Shown here piece by piece: positions 35,308-46,187 of a DNA stretch of 64,000 nucleotides (the first letter of the stretch is position 1; the number at the start of each line of letters is the position of its first letter). This stretch comes from Thermothielavioides terrestris NRRL 8126. Lineage: Eukaryota > Ascomycota > Sordariomycetes > Sordariales > Chaetomiaceae. The notes below the pieces were generated by a model, which did not search any database, was not told the DNA's origin, and saw only the letters and a program-made list of their open reading frames with translations. Both the position numbers and the translations under genes were made by a program. The DNA lies in NCBI RefSeq assembly GCF_000226115.1, contig NC_016458.1, forward strand, positions 3,754,001-3,818,000, written 5' to 3'.

Positions 35308-38300
35308 ATGTTGCGACGCAGCAGCCAGAGCTACTATACCCAGTATATCTGCTGGAGGTGTCTCTGCCTGGGACCGGCGGCGGAGGGTGCGTTGCGAGCA
35401 CCGCGTCCCCGCACAGCTCCAGGTCCTTCGCCCGCCCTCGCCGCAGTCTCTCGGGCCCGGCCCCGCATTCTCGCCCGCCACAGCCAAGGCGGTCTTCTGC
35501 CGCAGCACCATCACCAGCACCAGTGCCGGTCCTTGTCCACCGCCGATCAGTCTCCGGCCTCGGCGCCCGAACAACTCACTCTCGACGACCTCGACGCGGC
35601 GAGCCGGCGGGCCCGACAGCTCCGCTCCGATTCCCTCGAGAGCGGCATCCGCCAGCGTCTCAGAAAATGGGAGGCCGAGAACCCGGCCCCCGCCGTCGCC
35701 CTCCTTCGCGACGAGCCGGCCAGTGGCGACGCCGCCAACGTCTTGACCAAGAGCCGGAGCGAGTTTGAGTTCAAGCTGGAGGTTGCCGCGGACGACGAGG
35801 ATGCCGCGCGCCCGCACTTCGACGAGCTCGACAACGGGGTCGACCTGGGCCAGGCCTCGGCGCTGCAGGCCGGAGACCTGGTCGAGGTCGCCTCGGGCGC
35901 CGGGAAAATCCGTCTGCTCGCCGTCTGCCTGGGCAACTTCAACGGCCAGCTCCACTTCTACACCAACACCGGCAAGTGGTTCACGAGCCGCACCCTCAGC
36001 ACCGGCTTCGTCGTCAAGAACTTCGTCCAGGATCCGGCCGAGTTGCGCGCCGTGGTCGATGCCATCCCTTCGCTCTCGCCCTCCAGTACCGTGCTCAACG
36101 AGCTCCAGGACCTCAACGCCGGCCCGTCGCGCGACCTCGCCGCCTCGCTGATCCGCAAGATGCACACCTTCCAGTCTGCTGCCCGCCTGGTGCACCAGAC
36201 CTATGTCGAGAGGCTGAGCCGCGCCCACTCCCAGCTTGGCTCCGCCGAGAGGTTGCTCAGTCTGCGCGAGATCGCCGACGCTCTGCTCCCTGCGAGCCTC
36301 AAGCGGAACAAGGGCGTCTTCCCCCCCGAAGCCCTGTACGCCGTCTATTCCGTTGTCGAAGAGGACGACGTTGCCTTCCGCGCTCTCGATCGTGCCCCCC
36401 GCCGCGACGGGTCGTGCGTCTTCTTGCTCCATTCGGCCGAGGTTCAGGAGAACGTCCGCTTGGTGGAGCAGCTCGTCCGTGATTACTACGAATCCATCAG
36501 CGGCCACTCCACCCCCTTGTCTGCCACCGGCGTCGCCACCGGCGTCGCCGCCAAGCTCGACGCCTTCCTGCAAGAGGCGCGCAACCTGATCGACCAGGCC
36601 CGGACCGAACGCCCGTGGTTGCCCCACGGCATGGTAGGACCGTGCCAGAAAGATGGTTCGGCGCCCTCCGAGCTGCATGTCCCCCGCTGGTCCGAGACTA
36701 GCCTGTCCATCATCAAGTTCATGCAGCACTGGGCCGCCTCCAGCGGATTCCGTCCCGGCTCCCGTTGCCATTGGATCGGCGCCTCGATCTTGCGGGCTGT
36801 GCGCCGGTACGAAGACGCCTTGCTCGACCACTCTACCGGTTGGACCTTCTTGCAGGAGATCGGTTGGATCCCGCCGTGGGACCTGCGCGCCCGCCATGCC
36901 CTGCGCCTGCCCGCCCTGCCCCTCCACCGCCACCCTGCGCTCTTACCGCCGCCAGGACCCGAGTCCGCCGGTCTATCCCTTGCGCCGGACCGGCTCGCCC
37001 ATTTGCGCCAGGATTTTGCTCGCTCCACTGTTTACTGCATTGACTCGGCCGACACGCTCGATGTCGACGACGGTATCTCGCTGGAACCGCTGGGCAACGG
37101 GGAACACTGGATCCACGTCCACGTCGCGGACCCGGCATCCCGCATCTTGCCCGACAGCCCGCTTGCAGCGCAGGCAGCCTCGCGGGTGCAGACCAGCTAC
37201 CTCGGGGGCTTCAACCTACGCATGCTCGACGGCGATCACGTCCGGGAGGCCTTTTCTTTGGGCCCCAACCAACCCTGCCTCACCTTCAGCGCGCGTGTCA
37301 GTGAGACGGGTCAGCTGCTCGACAGCAAAGTGACGCCCGGAGTCCTCCGCGATGTCGTCTACATCACCCCAGAGGACGCCTCCTCCATCTGCGACGATGC
37401 CGACTCGTCAAGCGTGCCGACCACCGTTCTCGAAGTGGGCATCCCCCCGCCGAAAGACACTGCTCCCGTCAGGAGGATGACCGCGGCCAAGGAGCTATCA
37501 AGACAGCAGCGCGCCGAACTCAGGACGCTGTCGAAGCTTGCCACGGCCCTCCAACATACTCGCCTCGCCAACGGGGCCATTCCCTATCATCTGCCTCGGC
37601 CGCAGGCCAAAGTGTCGATGCACGCAGTTGCGCCGGCAGCGAGTAGCGACGGCTCAGCTTTCTACCGTGGCGACCCATACATTCATGTCTCGTACGCGGG
37701 CCAAGGTAGCCCCCTCGTGAACAGTTTGATGCAGCTGGCTGGTGAAGTCGCCGCCCGGTGGTGCTACGAGCGGGACATCCCCGTGCCATACCGCGTCCAG
37801 CGGGTCTCCAGCCAAAATCTGGACGCCCTGCGCGCCTTCAATCAGGATGTCTTTTACCCGCAGCTCCTTGCCGGCAAGAGGCCTTCCGCCGAAGACTGGC
37901 ACACCCTGCGCTCTCTCTCCGGTGGTCACGACGTCTCCACTACCCCAGCTCCCAATCTAGCCATGGGACTGGACCTGTACACCAAAGTGACGTCCCCGCT
38001 TCGACGGTACCCTGACTTGCTCGTGCACTGGCAGATCGAGGCCGCTCTCCTGGAAGAGCACCGCCGGGGCGAGTCGCTTGTTGTCAGGAAGTTCCACGGA
38101 GCCGGCGCTGGCGCCGGAACTGACGGGACTGCGACTGCTCATGAAAGCACCCCGCCTGCCAAGGGAAAGGCAACAAAGGATTCGCGAAACTGGCTGCCGT
38201 TCTCCCAGAAGCAGCTCGAAGACAACGTGCTCCCCCAGGTCCGCATCCGCGAGCGACACGCCAAGCTGCTCGACCAGGTCGACGGCAACAGCCAGTGGAT

Positions 38301-38592
38301 CCTGCAAGCGCTGGTGCGCGCGTGGCGCTTCGGCGAGGGCTCGACGCAGCTGCCCCGGTCCTTCCTGTTCACCGTCGTGGACGTCGTGGGCAAGCGCGCG
38401 GCCAAGGGCCACATCGACTGGTTCGACCGTCCCGCCATGGTCGACCTCGAGGGCTTGGCCGGCGTCGTCCGCATCGGCAACGTGCGGCCCGGTGATGTCT
38501 TCAAGGCCGAGCTGGCCGACGTGAATGTGCATACGAACCAAATTCGTTTGAAGCTGTTGGAGAAGGTCCAGGGGATGGAAGGGAATAAGTAG
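35308..38592 (+). CDS. cyt-4: Mitochondrial 3'-5' exoribonuclease, RNase II family (CYT-4/Dss1)
   Basis: Degrades and trims mitochondrial RNA from the 3' end; in Neurospora CYT-4 is needed for intron turnover and RNA end processing, and in yeast Dss1 is the degradosome nuclease. Single exon, 1094 residues, close to CYT-4 length. The N terminus is rich in R, S and A and poor in acids (MLRRSSQSYY... with RARPRILARHSQ), fitting a mitochondrial presequence. The RNB domain starts near residue 560. Its four metal-binding aspartates are D579, D585, D587 and D588 in IDSADTLDVDDG. The motif SPLRRYPDLLVHWQIEAAL marks the RNB C-terminal part. A degenerate S1-like region closes the protein. Convergent with sec10, 579 bp apart. 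A helicase partner (Suv3) is not in this window. Confidence 0.92.
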   Translation: MLRRSSQSYYTQYICWRCLCLGPAAEGALRAPRPRTAPGPSPALAAVSRARPRILARHSQGGLLPQHHHQHQCRSLSTADQSPASAPEQLTLDDLDAASRRARQLRSDSLESGIRQRLRKWEAENPAPAVALLRDEPASGDAANVLTKSRSEFEFKLEVAADDEDAARPHFDELDNGVDLGQASALQAGDLVEVASGAGKIRLLAVCLGNFNGQLHFYTNTGKWFTSRTLSTGFVVKNFVQDPAELRAVVDAIPSLSPSSTVLNELQDLNAGPSRDLAASLIRKMHTFQSAARLVHQTYVERLSRAHSQLGSAERLLSLREIADALLPASLKRNKGVFPPEALYAVYSVVEEDDVAFRALDRAPRRDGSCVFLLHSAEVQENVRLVEQLVRDYYESISGHSTPLSATGVATGVAAKLDAFLQEARNLIDQARTERPWLPHGMVGPCQKDGSAPSELHVPRWSETSLSIIKFMQHWAASSGFRPGSRCHWIGASILRAVRRYEDALLDHSTGWTFLQEIGWIPPWDLRARHALRLPALPLHRHPALLPPPGPESAGLSLAPDRLAHLRQDFARSTVYCIDSADTLDVDDGISLEPLGNGEHWIHVHVADPASRILPDSPLAAQAASRVQTSYLGGFNLRMLDGDHVREAFSLGPNQPCLTFSARVSETGQLLDSKVTPGVLRDVVYITPEDASSICDDADSSSVPTTVLEVGIPPPKDTAPVRRMTAAKELSRQQRAELRTLSKLATALQHTRLANGAIPYHLPRPQAKVSMHAVAPAASSDGSAFYRGDPYIHVSYAGQGSPLVNSLMQLAGEVAARWCYERDIPVPYRVQRVSSQNLDALRAFNQDVFYPQLLAGKRPSAEDWHTLRSLSGGHDVSTTPAPNLAMGLDLYTKVTSPLRRYPDLLVHWQIEAALLEEHRRGESLVVRKFHGAGAGAGTDGTATAHESTPPAKGKATKDSRNWLPFSQKQLEDNVLPQVRIRERHAKLLDQVDGNSQWILQALVRAWRFGEGSTQLPRSFLFTVVDVVGKRAAKGHIDWFDRPAMVDLEGLAGVVRIGNVRPGDVFKAELADVNVHTNQIRLKLLEKVQGMEGNK

Positions 38593-39171
38593 GTGGATGG
38601 GCATGGAACTTGAGACTGGGACGGGCTGCAAATCGGCTCACCTCACTCAAGGCTCAGAATTCAGTCCATGTTGGACTCGACCCCGTTTGTGGCATCGAGC
38701 GAAGGTTTCTTTGACGCCGAAAATCTGTACGATACGGGAGGATAGCAGCGCAAGGCTGCTTCAGCGTCGTTTGGTGCCGAATATGTATGATGTACCACTA
38801 GAGGCGTTGAGGAAAGAGCATGTACGAGATGGATGTGGCATGGTATACACGGAACAACGGTCCCGATGACGGGTGAAAGAGATATAGAGGATACACCACC
38901 GGATTGGTTGACTTTTGTCTTCCAGGAAGTAGCCATGAATACAAGCAACCTCAATCAACGCTCACTGGTATCATGAACTCCCGGACAACCCATACGCTCA
39001 TCAGCTAAGCTCCCCTACATGGCCGGGTATTGCACTGAATGGATAAATGAAGAAAAAGCAGCCCCCTTTCCCATCCGCGGATGTTGCCTCCAATCCCTTT
39101 TGCACCATCCGCTCTTACGACCAACCAAACAACCAACCATACATCCATGCATCCATTCCGACGACCAATCA
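38593..39171. other. Intergenic between convergent cyt-4 and sec10
   Basis: Two facing 3' regions; no gene or notable repeat seen. Confidence 0.6.
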
Positions 39172-41862
39172 TCACAAGCTGGCCAGCACGCTCTGGACGC
39201 CCACGCTGCCGGCGTCCTCGCGCCGCTGCACAAAGGCCTTGAAGTCGGCCTTGCCCAGCCTCTTGGCGGCGCCGCCGCCCGCGGCGGCCGAGCCGGACGT
39301 GGCGAGGTTCCGCGAGCGCTCGCGCAGGGCCTCGGGCCCGATGATGAACAGGTAGCCGACCTCGGTGAGGACCTCGAGGGCGAGCTCCACGTCCTTGGCG
39401 AGCGGCCATTCGCGGACGGTGGCGACGTACTTGGCGATGTCCTTGGTGACCATGAGGCCGCCGGCGGCGTTGACGGGGAACTTCTTGAAGTGCTCGAACA
39501 GGGCGCGGTGGACGGCGAGGGCCAGCTCGGACGAGAAGAGCTCGAGGTTGCGGCCGTCGACGGCCTGGCGGGCCAGCGCGGCCACGCGGCCCGACAGGAA
39601 GGTGCAGATGGCCTGGCACGTCGGCGTCTGCAGCGCGTCCACCAGCCCCTCGAGGTCGCTGTCCCGCGGGCGGAAGTCGAGCTTCTTCTGCTGCGCGAGC
39701 AGCTTGGTCACCCAGTTGAGCGCCACGTCCATGGTGCTCTTCATGACCGCGTTGGTCTTGCGCTCGATCGCGTCCAGGGCCATCTTGGTCTGGGCCTCCA
39801 TGCTGCGGCGGACCGTCGTGTTGGACTCGGCGAGGCGGACCAGCACGGTGGAGATGAAGCGGGACATGAGGTTCGTGATGGTCACGGCGGGGCGCAAGTT
39901 GGGGAGGTACTGCAGGTCCGGCTCGGTCTTGGAGTTCTCCTGGGCGGTGGCCTGGTCGAGGGCCGCGTCGAGCGCCGTCTCGACGTAGACCTGGCCCATG
40001 GTGGTGAGGAGCAGGTTGAGCAGGACGTTGACGTCCTTGGGCGTCTCGCTTGCCGAGCCCATCTCGAGGGTGCGGCGGACGCTCTCGGCGAGCCAGCCGA
40101 TCATGCGCTTCGCGTACGCGACGCTGAGCACGCCGTCCTGCTCCGAAACCTCGATGTCGTTTTTGTTGCTGCTGCTGTCCTGGATGCGGGCCACGCGGAG
40201 CATGATCCGCTTCTGGGTGGGGGTGAGGTCCGACGACTCCAGACGCTCCACGTAGGCGTCCTTGGCCGAGGCGATCAGCTGCGTGCCCTGCTGAGCGATG
40301 GCCGCCATGAAGCCCGTCGGGGCCTTCTTGCGCCTCGAGTGGTAGAGGGTGAATTTAAAGAGCAGCGAATTGTACATCTCTTCTAGGCTCCGCCGCTCGC
40401 GGTCGATGTATGAGTTGCCGACCAGATAAGGAACGAAGAGTTCCTCCAGCTGCTGGTCCAGCGTCTGGGCGATCTGGGCCGAGCACGGCTCCGGGTGTTC
40501 GGTCAGACCGTGGGTTTTGAGGTCCTCCACCAGGGCGCTGATGTATGAGCGCGAGGCATGCAGCGAGCGCAGGAAGGCGAGGGATGAGATGGTGGTCGCC
40601 TTGTCCAGGACCATTTCGAGCCTCTGCTGGATGGACTGTTGGAACACGCGCTGTATGAACTTGATCAGGACGGTCTCGTAGTAGGGGAACGCCCTCTTGA
40701 TGATGAAGGATTCTTCTTGCATGACGATCTTGACCTCGTCGATCAGCGACTGCAGACTCGGCTCAACGCCAGGAGGGTCCGAGTCGGGGTCGGCAAGCTG
40801 GTCCCATGTCTCGCCGTCCGTGGTGACTTCATCGGTGATGAGCTGGTCCCGGTCGATGAAGAATTGGTGTTGATTGACAAAGGCAGCGATGACGCTGGCG
40901 CCGCCGTTGAAGTCGTAGAGCACCCTGGCGCACTCCATCATGTCGTCGAAGTTCTGGCGGCGGTAGCTGTTGTTGAACTGCTTGAGCAGGTCCTGCTCCA
41001 GCAGCTCCGAGAACTTCTCAAGCGCCTCCCTCGTGTTGTGCCGCCGGTTCGTGCCCGTGACGCCGTTGGTGATGCCGTTGCCGCGGAAGCCGTTCGTGGC
41101 CTGGCCCCACGAGGCCGGGTCCAGGCGCTGGCTGATGCGCATCAGCTGGCGGGCGATGACGGCGCATCGGACCTTGTTCTCGGCGCCTCCCTGGCGCTGT
41201 ATTTCCTCGAGCGACGTCAGCTTGCCCGTCTCGGTCACCTCCATCCAGCACTGGATCAGAAAGTTGGCGTCCTGCGCCTTCCTGCGCTTCCGATCGAGCT
41301 CCTCGAGCTTCTCGCCGATCTGGACGGCGATGTTCCCGCCGCCGTCCGCGCGGCTGTTCCCGTTGGATGTGGTGCCCGGGTTGTTGAGAGTCAGGTCGAG
41401 GGCCTCGAACTGGGCCATGGACTGGTCGAGCTTGCGCCCCAGCGTCTCGAGCGTCTGGTCATGCTGGATCTCGGCGCGGCGGACCTGCGACAGGAGCTCC
41501 GACTCGCGCTCCTGCAGCTCCTCCGAGAGCGCACTCAGCCCCGCTAGCGAGTCTACATGCGTGCGCACATGAGTTAGCGAAGCAATCCCTATGCTATGCT
41601 ATGCCGGCCACTACTATGCAGTGCGTGCATCTGCATGGAGGGAAGATATCCGGGCAGCCTCACTCTCGAACGTCCGGATCAGCGGTTTCGGGTCGAAAGC
41701 ATGGTGTGCCGGGCCGGAGCGGCGGCTCGTCGGGAGGGCGGTCTCGGCGAGCGAGTCGACAAAGTCGCCGACGATGAAGTCCTTGTTGGAGAAGTCGTCG
41801 AGCGTGAAGCTGGGGCCGCTGGGGAAGAGGGGCCGCGAGGCGCGGGACCCGCCGCGTTCCAT
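39172..41862 (-). CDS. sec10: Exocyst complex subunit Sec10
   Basis: Subunit of the octameric exocyst that tethers secretory vesicles at the plasma membrane, here at the hyphal tip. Exons are 41862-41664 and 41552-39172, with a 111-bp intron (GTGAGG...TAG), giving 859 residues, the usual size. The join yields FDPKPLIRTFENSLAGLSALSEELQ, matching the Sec10 N terminus. The start is the first in-frame ATG; upstream the frame opens only from a GTG at 41907. The N-terminal region SGPSFTLDDFSNKDFIVGDFVDSLAE is typical of fungal Sec10. A coiled coil spans about residues 75-130 and is followed by long helical bundles (CATCHR fold). A Gly/Ala insert (TSGSAAAGGGAAKRLG) lies near the C terminus. Divergent from nus1 with 918 bp between starts. 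Confidence 0.92.
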
Positions 41863-42780
41863 GGCCGCGACTCCTACCTCTCGTCGTCGATCCGAGGGCG
41901 GGCGCACATGGGGCGGCGGCGAATGCTCGGGTGGTGCGATGCGGACTCGGATGTTAAGCTCGGGCGGTGCGGTGGGATTTTATTGTCGATGTTCGTTCGT
42001 TCAGTATGCATCTGAATTGGTGTTGCGCTCCAGTGCATGTAATCAGTCCAGGAGTCAGTTATGGCGGCCGGCGGCCCGCTTGGCGGGATGGTGTTAGCCG
42101 GCCTTGAACAGGGGGTCGTCCAGTGCGACCTCCACTGAAAATTGTAAGACACATTTCGTCATGCCTCGAGTCTCAAGGTCGTCTTGTAATAATGGGAGTA
42201 TCCGCGCGTAATGCGGTAACTTTGCGGCCAATTGCTTTGGGGTCGGGGGGTGGGCTGCGGCGTTAGCGAACGAACTGGAACATGTGTAATACACCCCTGC
42301 GTGTAATCTACACATGCACTGCCTGCTCGGTGACGCAGTCAGGCAATGCAAGCAGGCCACTTTTCCCAGGGACGACAAGCGAACAGCGAACTCCAGGGAG
42401 ACACGCTTCCCTTCTGCCACACCCGCCGATTGTTTGCCCGCCGATTGTTTGCCGCCGATTGTTTGCCCAATCTGTGTGGTACATTGTTTATTCGTCATGC
42501 CGTCTCGCGCGCGGGACCTCGCCGTATATCGGCGCGATGAGCGCATGGGGCACCAGCTGCTGACACGGGAAGAACGGATGAAGTTGATCGAGGTGCGCGC
42601 CGGTCGTTCTTCCCCAGCTATGGCTTGGGCTTTGGCTGCGGCCTGTCCGGCAGCCCTTCTCTCTAGCGTCGCGTCTAACGTTTCTAAACAACTTGGAAGT
42701 CGTACCTCCCATCGCCACCGTCTCGTTCCCGATCGAGCTCGCAAACCCGATTGACGAGATCCGCAACGCGGCAAGACAAG
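41863..42780. other. Divergent promoter region of sec10 and nus1
   Basis: No gene supported. Contains three tandem copies of a 14/15-bp unit at 42424-42467. Confidence 0.6.
42424..42467. repeat. Three tandem 14/15-bp units (CGCCGATTGTTTGC)
   Basis: Units at 42424-42438, 42439-42452 and 42453-42467 share CGCCGATTGTTTGC, with one extra C in the first and last. They lie between two divergent genes and could be protein-binding sites. Confidence 0.85.
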
Positions 42781-43730
42781 ATGACCAGATTTGGTGTGCG
42801 CCGCTTTCTGCGGCGCCAGTACCACGTTCTCGTCTTCGTCCTAATTCATATTTTCTTCTCGCTGTACATACGCCTCCGCCAGGCCTACCATGCTGTCGGA
42901 AACCGGGTGTACTCGGTATACTACCACCACCATCGGACACCCGCGCTGATACGTCGCGACCTGAAGGGGCTCGGCCGGCTGCCTAAACACCTGAGTGTGA
43001 TCCTGACGCTGGAGGACCAGAGGCGTGGCGGAGGAGACGTTGAGAAGTTGGTCGATGAGGTGAGCGAGATCGCCGCCTGGTGCGCCAGCGCCGGTATCTT
43101 CCAGCTCTCGATATACGAGAAAACGGGTACGTGGCGGCTGCCCAATAGTCGTCGAGATGGCTCACTCCGCGGCGAGGACTCGTTCAGCTGACTGCCCACT
43201 TAGGCGTTCTCAAGTCCCTCCTCAAGGCAACCCACCGGGCCATCTCACAAAAGCTGTGCTTTTATTTCGGGCCCGACCATCCCTCCGTCAGCCTCGGCGC
43301 CCCTCACCTTCCGCCCGTCGGACCCAGCGTCGTCCTTAACGGTTCAGGCCACGGCGGCGGCAGCAGCAGCGGCGACGATGATGACCACGAGGCAAGCAAG
43401 CACCTCTCGGTGCTCCTAATCTCCGCCGAGGACGGGCGCGAATCGATCGTGGACCTGACCAAGACGCTGGCCGAGATGTCGCAGCGCAAGAAGCTCAGCA
43501 CGGCCGACATCACGATGGAGCTGGTCGACGCCGAGCTCAACGAGAGCATCATGTCCGAGCCTGACCTGCTCATCCTCTTCGGCCCGCACGTCGAGCTGGC
43601 CGGCTACCCTCCTTGGCAGATCCGGCTGACCGAGATTTTCCATGTGCGGGACAACCAGGAGGTCGACTACCAGGTGTTCCTCCGAGGCTTGCGGAAGTAT
43701 GCCCAGGCACAGATGCGGCTGGGGAGGTAG
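42781..43730 (+). CDS. nus1: Nus1, non-catalytic subunit of dehydrodolichyl diphosphate synthase
   Basis: Partner of the Rer2/Srt1 cis-prenyltransferase in the ER membrane, which makes the dolichol backbone for N-glycans, O-mannosylation and GPI anchors. Exons are 42781-43126 and 43204-43730, with a 77-bp intron (GTACGT, branch GCTGAC, ...TAG), giving 290 residues. A membrane helix lies at about residues 12-31 (HVLVFVLIHIFFSLYI). The cis-prenyltransferase fold starts with LPKHLSVILTLEDQ. It lacks the catalytic aspartate signature of true synthases, as expected for Nus1. The C terminus QAQMRLGR carries the RxG motif needed for activity of the heteromer. A Gly/Ser/Asp-rich insert (GHGGGSSSGDDDDHE) sits near residues 160-175. 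Confidence 0.88.
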
Positions 43731-44410
43731 CCTAAGTGAGATGTTTTGGGGAGGGGGAAGGCGTGATGGTTAAAGGGGGTCGGTTGGTGAGGGGTGAGAT
43801 ATCCTTGTCTGGGAGGGGAAGCGGATCTGAGGCTTGCATTTGTCACAGCAAAATGGCGTTCGTATAATACATGATAGACTCAGACTCCGGGGTACTCTGT
43901 GGACGGCTGTTTGTTCAATGTTTGTAACTTTTCTGGGCCTCAAAGGCGGTCTCCGCCGGACACTCGCGCTTCTGTGACAGTCTTGAATTTAGACATTCTT
44001 GATCAGCCCACGTCTACTTGGTTCCTGCAGAAATCTTGCCATTGACTACGCCAACCACCAATCATCACACCCACTCGGGCAGTGTATGAAACCATCCAAT
44101 TGCATGTCAACATTGACTCAAACATCGACTCAATGCGAGTCAGATGAAGACCCTTTTGTCATGAACACTTGAGCAACCTGGAAGGCTTCCTCCAGGTTGG
44201 GACGATGCAGTGAGAGACGCAGTTGGCATACCAATCTCCTATTGGCCGGTTCCCTTTTTCAGCGGGTCTCCCTAAACTTTTGCGCTCTGTTCATGCCAAG
44301 AGGTTGCAAGAGGCAGCATATTCGCCCGAAGTGGCAGGGTGAGTAACACTGAAAGTCAGACTTGCTGCACGGCAGCTTCCAAACCTTGAGCGGGCTGACG
44401 CCAGACAACC
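43731..44410. other. Intergenic between nus1 and trm5
   Basis: Short tandem spacer; G-rich 3' flank, no gene or clear signal. Confidence 0.6.
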
Positions 44411-46187
44411 ATGGGCGTCCAGGGGAAAGAGGGCGATGTGGGAGGGCAAAGTCAAACCGACATGAGCATTTTCCGGCCGCCCGTCGTCCGCACGGGCACT
44501 GCGGCACTGAACAGGGCCCTGTTCACCAGGAGGGTGGACCTGGCTGCCGCCGCGGTCCAAGACCACAAGCTCATCTCGCAGTACCGGAGGACGCTCCAGT
44601 CCAGCAGAGAACTCCTGCATGTCGACCGGATCTCGCCCATCCGCCCGCACCCGGACCAGGCACTGGCCGGCCAGGGGCGCAAATGCTTTCTCTTGAATCC
44701 CAGCGTCAAGGCCGAAGGTGAGATCGCTTGCTCGCCCAGGCTGTTGCAAGGACTCGCATTTGTGCCTCAGAGTTGTAGATGCTTACTGGTGCCTTCGCAG
44801 CCCCTGAAACGTGGGGTCCGGTCCTCCGAGCTGGCGTCCAGAAGCAGGAGCTGACCGTCATCCCGTACGAGCTTCAGCTCGACTACGACTACTGGAACTA
44901 CCGTAAGGAGAAACTCTAGGTCCCAGTGACACACCGTGTCTTGCAGTTGAGGAAAGCGTCTGACCACCGCACAGGCGACATCATGGTCTCCGTTTTGCCC
45001 GAAGAGCTGCACGATGACATCCCTACCGGCTTCAACATTGCTGGTCACGTAGGCAAGTTACTCCCCTGCCTCCTCACATCTGCGTGGCTCCTGACAGGAT
45101 CCCAGCACATCTCAACCTACGGGAGCACTATCTTCCCTACAAGCATTTGGTAGCCGAGGTCCTTCTCGACAAGAATCCGCAGATCAAAACCGTCATCAAC
45201 AAAGTCGACAATGTCGGGTCCGAGTCCGAGTTCCGCACGTTCCAGTATGAAGTGCTCGCCGGCCCGGATGACTTGAACGTGGAAGTCGCCGAGGGCGGCT
45301 GCGTCTTTCAGTTTGACTACTCCAAGGTGTACTGGAACAGCAGGCTCGAGACGGAGCATCGCAGGCTCATCAACATCTTCCAGCCGGGCGAGGTCGTGTG
45401 CGACGTCATGGCCGGCATCGGGCCCTTCGCCGTTCCCGCCGGCAAGAAGCACGTTTTCGTGTGGGCCAACGACAAGAACCCCGAGAGCTTCAAGTATCTG
45501 AGCGCCGCCATCAAGAAGAACAAGGTAGGCGACGCCCCCCACATTCTTATCATCCACTCACCTGCTCGTCTCTAGCCTGCTTTGCTGACACTCACACTCC
45601 AACCCGACTAGGTCGGAGCCTTCGTCCGCCCGTTCTGCGAGGACGGCCGCACCTTCATCCGCCAAGCAGCCGACTCGGTCCTGGAGGCGTCACAAAAGGG
45701 CGAGCACGCCGTTGTCACCCACAGGGTGAAGTCGCCGCCCCAGCAACCTACCCCAGCAGCCCAGGAGGGCCCCGCGGGCGCGCCCGCGCGGCCCACCGTC
45801 CGCGAGGAACGCATCCCCATCCCGCCGACCATCTCCCACTTCGTCATGAACCTGCCCGCGTCGGCGATCGAGTTCCTCAGCAGCTACCGCGGCCTCTACG
45901 CGGGGCGCGAGGCCCTCTTCGCGCCGCACACGCCCGGGCGGCTGCTGCCGCTCGTGCACGTGCACTGCTTCGCGCTCAAGGCCGACGGCGACGACGACCG
46001 GGCGCCGCGCGAGGACATCTGCGCGCGCATCACCGCGGCGCTGGGCTTCGCCGTCCGCCCCGGCGACGACCCGGACGTCGAGGGCTGCGCGGTCATCCAC
46101 GACGTGCGGGATGTGGCGCCCGCCAAGAGCATGTACTGCGCGACCTTCCGGCTGCCGAGGGAGGTGGCGTTTGCCGCGAGGGATTGA
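44411..46187 (+). CDS. trm5: tRNA (guanine37-N1)-methyltransferase Trm5
   Basis: Methylates G37 next to the anticodon using SAM, guarding the reading frame; acts in nucleus and mitochondria, and in archaea and eukaryotes begins wybutosine synthesis on tRNA-Phe. Five exons: 44411-44717, 44801-44902, 44975-45052, 45106-45524 and 45612-46187, giving 493 residues. Intron 3 (45053-45105) has a GC donor, TAG|GCAAGT; with it the reading is [22 protein letters not shown], as in the family. D262 begins the SAM loop [33 protein letters not shown] is the second catalytic motif. A second in-frame ATG at 44462 (MSIFRPPV) matches the usual fungal start and would give 476 residues; both starts may be used. 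The intervening residues do not look like a mitochondrial presequence. Confidence 0.92.
45053..45105 (+). other. GC-AG intron of trm5
   Basis: The 53-bp intron starts GCAAGT, has a CCTGAC branch site and ends CCCAG. The only nearby GT donor (GTAGGC, 3 bp upstream) breaks the frame with every downstream AG tested. Confidence 0.85.

Noticed and set aside
35293..36933. 546-codon minus-strand open frame opposite cyt-4
   Set aside because: Overlaps the RNase II coding exon and has no family resemblance.
39019..40386. 455-codon plus-strand frame opposite sec10
   Set aside because: Shadow of the Sec10 exon, with H/L/G/V-rich low-complexity composition.
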